Source: an uncultured Clostridia bacterium (GTDB lineage Bacteria > Bacillota > Clostridia > Christensenellales > UBA1242). From it: a stretch of 39,199 nt of DNA. The first letter of the stretch is position 1. The number at the start of each line of letters is the position of its first letter. This document shows positions 34,125-39,199 of this stretch, in pieces. The notes under the pieces are model-generated. The model did not search any database, had not been told where the DNA came from, and was given only the letters and a program-made list of their open reading frames with translations. The position numbers and the translations under genes are program-made. The stretch is taken from assembly GCA_944349925.1 (NCBI GenBank), contig CALVNT010000018.1:1-39199 (forward strand), in the 5' to 3' direction.

Positions 34125-34746
34125 TTTTAAGCCTCTCTAAAAAAAGTTTAACAGGTTTATAAGTTTCTTCTGGCGAAAGAGCTGAAGATACTTTAAACAC
34201 TTTGTCACCGTAGAAGTTTATAAGTGGTGTTATGTTTTGTTTATAAACTTCCAGACGAGATTTTATTGCTTCAGGTTTATCGTCATCACGCTGAAACAAC
34301 GGAGAATTGCATTTTCTGCATTTGCCTGTGTAACCTTCAAAATTTGTGTTGTCAATTTCTCCGCATGAAGGACAATTTCTTCGTGAAACCAGTCTCTTTA
34401 TGATTTCGTCAAAATCAAGTTCGATTGAAATAACAACATCAATTTCGGTCAATTTTTCTAGTAACTTTGCCTGATTTAAAGTTCTAGGATAACCGTCTAA
34501 AATAAAACCTTTATTGCAATCACTTTCACTAAGACGACTTTTCAAAACTTGAAATGTCACTTCGTCAGGGACCAGTAAACCCTTTGCTTGAAACTGTCCG
34601 ACCTTTTTCCCTAACTCACTATCAGATTTTGCAACCTCTCTAAGCAAGTCGCCGGCAGATAATTGTGGAATATTAAAATCTTTGACAATTTGTTTAGCAA
34701 GTGTGCCTTTGCCACTACCTGCTGCCCCAAGCAAAACGATTTTCAC
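34117..34746 (-). CDS. adk: adenylate kinase, zinc-lid form
   Basis: Interconverts ATP + AMP and 2 ADP. 209 residues. P-loop GAAGSGKG (7-14), DGYPRT in the AMP region, and a LID domain with four Cys in CPSC...CRKC spacing, the zinc-binding form typical of Gram-positives. The start is a GTG at 34746 with GGAGG 7 nt upstream; the longer frame ahead of it is not supported. It follows secY after a 200-bp gap that holds two hairpins, which is unusually wide for this operon. Confidence 0.97.
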   Translation of the reverse strand: MKIVLLGAAGSGKGTLAKQIVKDFNIPQLSAGDLLREVAKSDSELGKKVGQFQAKGLLVPDEVTFQVLKSRLSESDCNKGFILDGYPRTLNQAKLLEKLTEIDVVISIELDFDEIIKRLVSRRNCPSCGEIDNTNFEGYTGKCRKCNSPLFQRDDDKPEAIKSRLEVYKQNITPLINFYGDKVFKVSSALSPEETYKPVKLFLERLKNE

Positions 34747-34769
34747 TAAATATCCTCCATAATTTTTTT

Positions 34770-34799
34770 GCATTTTTAATTTTGTAAAAATGCTTTTTT
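34770..34799 (+). terminator. terminator-like hairpin on the plus strand, antisense to the operon
   Basis: An 8-bp stem GCATTTTT (34770-34777) / AAAAATGC (34786-34793) followed by T6 on the plus strand. No plus-strand gene precedes it. On the minus strand it forms a hairpin in the leader of adk, flanked by A runs. It may stop antisense transcription or shape the adk leader. Confidence 0.4.
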
Positions 34800-34908
34800 G
34801 TCGCAGTTTATAAAATTTAAGAAATAGTAATTTCTAAAATCAAAATTAGTAAACAATTACGATTTAAAGATAATTTTATTTCTTTTATTTTTCATAAAAA
34901 GCAACTAT
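34800..34908. other. AT-rich secY-adk intergenic stretch
   Basis: No gene. An internal promoter for adk-map could lie here, but I found no -35/-10 pair better than chance in this AT-rich DNA. Confidence 0.4.
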
Positions 34909-34943
34909 GCGTTACAGCGGGAGCTACGCCCCGCTGATAATGC
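34909..34943. repeat. GC-rich palindrome after secY
   Basis: A nested inverted repeat: outer GCGTTA/TAATGC (6 bp, one G-U), inner CAGCGGG/CCCGCTG (7 bp), loop AGCTACGC, with one bulged A. It is by far the most GC-rich intergenic spot in the window. On the minus strand T5 appears about 10 nt downstream, too far for a normal terminator. It starts 5 bp past the secY stop. Confidence 0.7.
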
Positions 34944-34948
34944 CGAGT

Positions 34949-36235
34949 TTAATTTAAGAAACCTTTATGATTTCTCATAAACATTTGAGCAGAAAGTTGT
35001 TTTTCAAGTTCTAGTGCAACCGAAACAACAATCATAAGTCCTGTAGTGCTAAACGCATTGATAAGAACTGATGCTGCTGTAGCTCCACCAATAGCTTTGA
35101 ATGCAAGTGATGGAACAAGTGCGATAATTGCCAAGAAAATAGCTCCGAACAATGTTATTCTGCCCGAGATTTTTCCAAGATAATCTGCGGTTGGTTTGCC
35201 CGCTCTTATACCCGGGATAAATCCTCCTTGTTGTTGTATTCTTTTACTGATATCATTAGGGTCAAAAGTGATCTTTGAATAAAAGAATGCAAAAACTAAA
35301 ATTAGCAAAGCTGTTAAAACGATATATAACCAAGAATTTGTTCCTAACCAATCACTATACCATGTAACATTTGGCCAGAAAATAGAAATTACAAGTTGTG
35401 GGAAAGTCAAGAGAGCATTTGCAAATATTATAGGCATAACTCCTGTAGCGTTAACTTTGATAGGAATGTAATTGCTTTGTCCGCCATACATTCTTCTTCC
35501 TTTTATTTGTTTAGCGTATTGAACATTAACCCTTCTTTCGCCACCATCAATGAAAACGATAAGTGCGAAGATAGCAATAACCGCAACAATAAACAAAAGT
35601 ATATACCAAATGTAATTAACATCTTGAGTAGCAAATTGGATAACTTGGAAAATGCTTTGCCCAGCACTAGAAAGAATACCTACGAAAATAAGTAAACTTG
35701 TTCCATTTCCAATGCCCAAATCAGTGATTCTTTCTCCAATCCATACTGTAAACATTGCTCCAGCAACTAAAGTAATAACGACCCCAGCGCCGATTAACCA
35801 AGTAGGAAAACCACCAAGATTAGTATCAAGATTGCCTGAATATGCAACCACAATACCAACGGCTTGAGCAATAGCCAAAATCAGTGCTGTAATTCTAGTG
35901 TACAAATTTATTTTTCTTCTTCCGTCTTCACCACTTTTTGCTGCTCTTTCGAGAGCTGGAATAGCAACAGTCAAAAGTTGAACAACGATTGACGCTGTGA
36001 TGTATGGTGAAACACCTAACGCAAGAATTGAACAATTTGAAAGGGCTCCACCACTGACTAAGTTCATAAGTTCAAAAAACCCAAAACTTGAGCCAGAAGT
36101 ATCAACGATACTTGTGCTGAAACCCACGCAAGGAATCCAGCAACCAATTCTATAGATAAAAAGTAAAAGAAGTGTGATAAGAATCTTCTTTCTCAAATCT
36201 TTTACTTTAAATGCTTCGACTATTGTTTTAAACAT
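34949..36235 (-). CDS. secY: preprotein translocase subunit SecY
   Basis: Channel of the Sec export machinery in the inner membrane. 428 residues with about ten hydrophobic helices. Family signatures are YRIGCWIPC near the first helix, GVSPYITASIVVQLLTVAIP, GERITDLGIGNGTSLLI and GGFIPGIRAGKPT. The ATG shares one base with the rplO stop (TAATG), so the two are translationally coupled. Confidence 0.98.
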   Translation of the reverse strand: MFKTIVEAFKVKDLRKKILITLLLLFIYRIGCWIPCVGFSTSIVDTSGSSFGFFELMNLVSGGALSNCSILALGVSPYITASIVVQLLTVAIPALERAAKSGEDGRRKINLYTRITALILAIAQAVGIVVAYSGNLDTNLGGFPTWLIGAGVVITLVAGAMFTVWIGERITDLGIGNGTSLLIFVGILSSAGQSIFQVIQFATQDVNYIWYILLFIVAVIAIFALIVFIDGGERRVNVQYAKQIKGRRMYGGQSNYIPIKVNATGVMPIIFANALLTFPQLVISIFWPNVTWYSDWLGTNSWLYIVLTALLILVFAFFYSKITFDPNDISKRIQQQGGFIPGIRAGKPTADYLGKISGRITLFGAIFLAIIALVPSLAFKAIGGATAASVLINAFSTTGLMIVVSVALELEKQLSAQMFMRNHKGFLN

Positions 36236-36681
36236 TATAACTCCTCAATTTTTCCGCCAACTTTTTCGATTTTTTCTCTCGCTTGTTTAGTCACTTTATT
36301 AGCCTTGATTGTAAGAGGTTTTGTAAGAGTGCCATCTCCTAAGATTTTTAAACCATAAGGAGCACGCTTGCCAATAAATCTAGTTTCATAAAGCAATTCT
36401 TCTGTAATAACAGCATTGCTTTCAAAAGCTTCTAAATCGCCTACATTGATGCAAGCATAATTTTTTCTGAAGTTTTTGTTATTAAATCCACGGATAGGGA
36501 CTTTTCTGATCATAGGGATATTTCCACCCTCGAATCCAGGTCTAACTCCACCACCACTACGAGCATTTTGACCTTTATGACCTTTTCCGCTAGTTTTTCC
36601 TATACCACTGCCAATACCGCGTCCAACTCTAACTTTTTTTGTAGTTGCGCCTTTGGCTGGTTTTAAATTTTCAAGTTGCAT
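36235..36681 (-). CDS. rplO: 50S ribosomal protein L15
   Basis: Late-assembly protein of the large subunit. 148 residues: LKPAKGATTKKVRVGRGIGSG at the start, KGHKGQNARSGGGVRPGFEGG, and the C-terminal VEKVGGKIEEL-like ending. Standard place between rpmD and secY. Confidence 0.97.
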   Translation of the reverse strand: MQLENLKPAKGATTKKVRVGRGIGSGIGKTSGKGHKGQNARSGGGVRPGFEGGNIPMIRKVPIRGFNNKNFRKNYACINVGDLEAFESNAVITEELLYETRFIGKRAPYGLKILGDGTLTKPLTIKANKVTKQAREKIEKVGGKIEEL

Positions 36682-36690
36682 AGATTCCTC

Positions 36691-36882
36691 CTATTTAACT
36701 TCTTCCACTTTAACAAGGTGAGCAACATGGTGGAGGCTACCTCTAATGGAATCATTGTCAGGGAGAAGTTTAGATTGATTAAGTTTTTTTAGTCCAAGAG
36801 CTTCAATAATAGAAGCTTGTTTTTTGTTGTAACCAATACAGCTTTTAATCCAAGTAACTTTTAGCATTTTTTGATTTGCCAT
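36691..36882 (-). CDS. rpmD: 50S ribosomal protein L30
   Basis: 63 residues from the ATG at 36882 (GGAGG 10 nt upstream). MLKVTWIKSCIGYNKKQ and LGLKKLNQSKLLPDNDSIRG are family signatures. The longer frame upstream overlaps rpsE in another phase and is not L30. Confidence 0.95.
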   Translation of the reverse strand: MANQKMLKVTWIKSCIGYNKKQASIIEALGLKKLNQSKLLPDNDSIRGSLHHVAHLVKVEEVK

Positions 36883-36898
36883 AAGCCTATATCCTCCC

Positions 36899-37486
36899 TT
36901 AAATTTCTTCAACGCTTTTACCGCGTCTTCTTGCAATTTCTTCTTTAGTTTTAAGACCCATAAGTCCTTCAAAAGTTGCTTTTACAACATTGATTTTGTT
37001 TGAAGAACCATGTCTTTTTGTAACGATATTGCCAATTCCTGCAAGTTCGATAACTGCACGAGCAGAACCACCAGCAATAACTCCTGTACCAACAGGTGCT
37101 GGCAATAAAAGAATCTTAGTAGATGAAAATTTACCTATAGTTTCATGAGGGATAGTTCCATCAACAATAGGAACAAGTTTCATATTCTTTTTAGCAATAG
37201 TTGTAGCTTTTTCAATAGCTGAACTTACTTCTTTGCTTTTGCCAATTCCAAGTCCAACTTTGCCTTTGCCGTCACCGACAACAACTAAAGCTGAGAAACG
37301 AAGAGTTCTTCCACCTTTAACAACTTTTGTTACACGGCGAACAGAAACAACTTTTTTCTCAATATCGCTTGCTTCTTTTCTAGGCGCGCGTTCTCTGCGG
37401 TCTTGTCTAGGTTTTTGATTAGACTTTTTGCCTTTAGAAGAAACTTCTTCAACATTTTCAGATGTAATTACTTCATTTTCTGCCAT
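36899..37486 (-). CDS. rpsE: 30S ribosomal protein S5
   Basis: Small-subunit protein for accuracy and mRNA helicase action. 195 residues. A charged N-terminal extension of about 40 residues precedes the S5 domain with [20 protein letters not shown] and [17 protein letters not shown]; the C-terminal half has [24 protein letters not shown] precedes the ATG. Confidence 0.97.
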   Translation of the reverse strand: MAENEVITSENVEEVSSKGKKSNQKPRQDRRERAPRKEASDIEKKVVSVRRVTKVVKGGRTLRFSALVVVGDGKGKVGLGIGKSKEVSSAIEKATTIAKKNMKLVPIVDGTIPHETIGKFSSTKILLLPAPVGTGVIAGGSARAVIELAGIGNIVTKRHGSSNKINVVKATFEGLMGLKTKEEIARRRGKSVEEI

Positions 37487-37495
37487 GATTTCCTC

Positions 37496-37864
37496 CTAAA
37501 ATTTAAGTCCAGCTTCTCTAGCGCCGTCCGCCAAAGCCTGAACACGACCTATATAGATATAACCGCCACGGTCAAAAACAACTTCATTGATGTTCTTATC
37601 AAGAGCTCTTTTTGCGATTGTTTGTCCAACAATTTTAGCTTGTTCACTCTTTGTTTTGCCTTCGCATAATGCTTTGATTTCTTTTTCCATAGTAGAAGCA
37701 GAAACAAGAGTGTTTTGAGACTGGTCATCAATGATTTGAGCATAAATTTGACTTAAAGATCTGTAAACGCAAAGTCTTGGTCTAGAAGCAGTGCCAGAAA
37801 TCTTTCTTCTAACTCTTTTGTGACGATTAAGTCTTTCTTGATTTTTATCTGTTTTGTTAATCAT
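37496..37864 (-). CDS. rplR: 50S ribosomal protein L18
   Basis: Binds 5S rRNA. 122 residues: [32 protein letters not shown] and the C-terminal [20 protein letters not shown]. Standard position between rplF and rpsE. Confidence 0.97.
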   Translation of the reverse strand: MINKTDKNQERLNRHKRVRRKISGTASRPRLCVYRSLSQIYAQIIDDQSQNTLVSASTMEKEIKALCEGKTKSEQAKIVGQTIAKRALDKNINEVVFDRGGYIYIGRVQALADGAREAGLKF

Positions 37865-37874
37865 AACTTAACTC

Positions 37875-38423
37875 CTATTTCTTACCTTTACCGGCAGTTT
37901 TTCCGACTTTTCTAATAACAACTTCATCAGAGTATCTAACACCATATCCATGATAAGGTTCAACTGGTCTGATGTCTCTGATATTTGAAGCAAATTGACC
38001 AACTTTTTGTTTGTCAATACCACTTATTACAATTTCTGTTGCAGAAGGTGTTGAAACTTGTAAATCAGAAGGAAATTCTACTTCAACTGGGTGAGAAAAT
38101 CCTAAGCTCATAACAAGTTTATTACCACTAACAGAAGCTTTGTAACCTACTCCTGCAATAGTAAGAGATTTTTTAAATCCTTCACTAACGCCAACAACCA
38201 TATTGTGAGCAAGAGCTCTGTAAAGACCGTGTTTAGCGTTTGCATCAGCAGTGTTTTTTGCAATTTCGAAAGACAAATCTTGTCCATCAATCTTAACTGC
38301 AATAGTTTTATCAATCCATTGACTTAAAGAGCCTTTAGGACCATTTATAGTAAGGATATCATTTTCAAATTTTGCATTAACGCCATTAGGCATAACGACA
38401 ACTTTTTTACCAATTCTTGACAT
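37875..38423 (-). CDS. rplF: 50S ribosomal protein L6
   Basis: Large-subunit protein at the factor-binding stalk base. 182 residues from the ATG at 38423 (GGAGG 5 nt upstream): SRIGKKVVVMPNGV, the repeated domain pair, and the signature PVEPYHGYGVRYSDE near the C-terminus. A longer frame into rpsH is rejected. Confidence 0.97.
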   Translation of the reverse strand: MSRIGKKVVVMPNGVNAKFENDILTINGPKGSLSQWIDKTIAVKIDGQDLSFEIAKNTADANAKHGLYRALAHNMVVGVSEGFKKSLTIAGVGYKASVSGNKLVMSLGFSHPVEVEFPSDLQVSTPSATEIVISGIDKQKVGQFASNIRDIRPVEPYHGYGVRYSDEVVIRKVGKTAGKGKK

Positions 38424-38433
38424 AACTTCCTCC

Positions 38434-38832
38434 TTACCATACATAAGCAAGCACTTCGCCACCTACGCCAAGAGTTCTTGCTGTTTTGTCTGTTACAATA
38501 CCTTTGTTTGTAGAAATAATTGCAATACCAAGACCGCTAATAACTTTTGGAAGTTTATCTTTTTGTGCGTAGATACGAAGACCTGGTTTAGAAATTCTTT
38601 TAAGACCTTGAATAACACTGTCTCCGAATTCGTCATATTTTAAAGATATTTGAATATTTCTTTTGTTGCCATCTTTTACTTCTTCAAAAGAGTTGATATA
38701 TCCTTCTTCTTGAAGAATTTTGGCAATAGCAAGTTTTTCGTTTGAAGCAGGAACGCTTACAGATTCGTGCTTAGCACTAAGTGCATTACGAATTCTAGTG
38801 AGCATATCTGCGATTGGATCTGTAACTAACAT
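38434..38832 (-). CDS. rpsH: 30S ribosomal protein S8
   Basis: Binds the centre of 16S rRNA and, in many bacteria, represses the spc operon. 132 residues from the ATG at 38832 (GGAGG 6 nt upstream): [18 protein letters not shown] at the start and [20 protein letters not shown] at the end. Confidence 0.97.
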   Translation of the reverse strand: MLVTDPIADMLTRIRNALSAKHESVSVPASNEKLAIAKILQEEGYINSFEEVKDGNKRNIQISLKYDEFGDSVIQGLKRISKPGLRIYAQKDKLPKVISGLGIAIISTNKGIVTDKTARTLGVGGEVLAYVW

Positions 38833-38846
38833 AAATTTCCTCCTTC

Positions 38847-39032
38847 TTACCAACTTGACTTTTTAACGCCAGGGATTTCACCCTTATTTGCAAGTTCTCT
38901 AAAGCAGATTCTGCAAATACCGTATTTTTTCAAAACGGCATGAGGTCTACCGCAGAGAGAGCAACGAGTGTAGGCGCGGGTTTTGTATTTAGGTGTTCTT
39001 TTTTGTTTTTCAACTAATGCTTTTCTTGCCAT
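38847..39032 (-). CDS. rpsN: 30S ribosomal protein S14, zinc type
   Basis: 61 residues, the short zinc-binding (C+) form: C24, C27, C40 and C43 in RCSLCGRPH and [10 protein letters not shown]. This form is the standard one in Bacillota. Confidence 0.97.
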   Translation of the reverse strand: MARKALVEKQKRTPKYKTRAYTRCSLCGRPHAVLKKYGICRICFRELANKGEIPGVKKSSW

Positions 39033-39041
39033 AATAATCTC

Positions 39042-39199
39042 CTATTTAGCGAAAGGCAAACCGAGTGCCTTTAAGAGAGCTTTTGCTTCTTTGTCAGTTT
39101 TTGCAGTAGTAACAAAAGTAATATCAAAACCTCTAATTTTTTCGACTTTTTCATAAACGATTTCTTGGAATATAAGTTGTTCTTTAATTCCCATAGAGT
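39042..39199 (-). CDS. rplE: 50S ribosomal protein L5, C-terminal part
   Basis: Cut by the window edge; the last 52 codons are visible. [20 protein letters not shown] and [20 protein letters not shown] are typical of the L5 C-terminus, ending LGLPFAK and a TAG stop at 39044-39042. L5 binds 5S rRNA. Lies 9 bp ahead of rpsN, as in the standard spc operon. Confidence 0.95.
   Translation of the reverse strand, partial: SMGIKEQLIFQEIVYEKVEKIRGFDITFVTTAKTDKEAKALLKALGLPFAK

Overview
The window is strongly AT-rich and densely coded. It uses the standard code: TGA is a stop, for example at the end of the PHP gene before whiA. It has AGGAGG-type ribosome sites and sigma-A type promoters. Gene content and order point to an anaerobic low-GC Bacillota, most likely a member of Clostridia or a related uncultured gut lineage. 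The supporting features are a homodimeric GlyRS under a T-box, WhiA, class III ribonucleotide reductase, a KOW protein between map and infA, and a PHP-whiA-dnaE-pfk run. Genus cannot be fixed from sequence alone.

Layout. 1-1330: the start of an unknown minus-strand gene behind a promoter that contains a G8 tract, then an unknown protein with helical repeats. 1412-3079: promoter, T-box, glyQS and a shared terminator. 3139-4589: two tandem YugP-type membrane zinc peptidases. 4688-11160: a reduced division/cell-wall cluster on the minus strand (giant CvpA-like protein, rsmH, FtsL-like protein, PASTA-bearing class B PBP). 11317-14373: nrdDG with two NrdR boxes. 14421-20971: DNA repair genes (uvrA, uvrB, radC) around a divergent pair of small paralogues with a probable winged-helix and a membrane segment. 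21074-22089: six tRNAs in one operon plus tRNA-Leu and a broken tRNA-Leu copy. 22104-28448: PHP hydrolase, whiA, dnaE and a degenerate phosphofructokinase. 28515-29715: an unknown gene and dtd. 29762-39199: the spc/alpha ribosomal operon from rplE (partial) through secY, adk, map and rpoA to rplQ, all minus strand.

Most of the window is core housekeeping. No mobile element, CRISPR array, defence island or biosynthetic cluster was seen. The most unusual items are the G8 tract in a promoter spacer (1-140), the interrupted tRNA-Leu copy, the divergent winged-helix/membrane paralogues beside uvrBA, the giant CvpA-like protein heading the division cluster, the phosphofructokinase homologue with changed active-site residues, and a GC-rich palindrome between secY and adk. 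No complete new system can be claimed. The tRNA-Gly(UCC) 3' end in the tRNA operon complements the T-box bulge of glyQS, so two distant parts of the window are linked by regulation.
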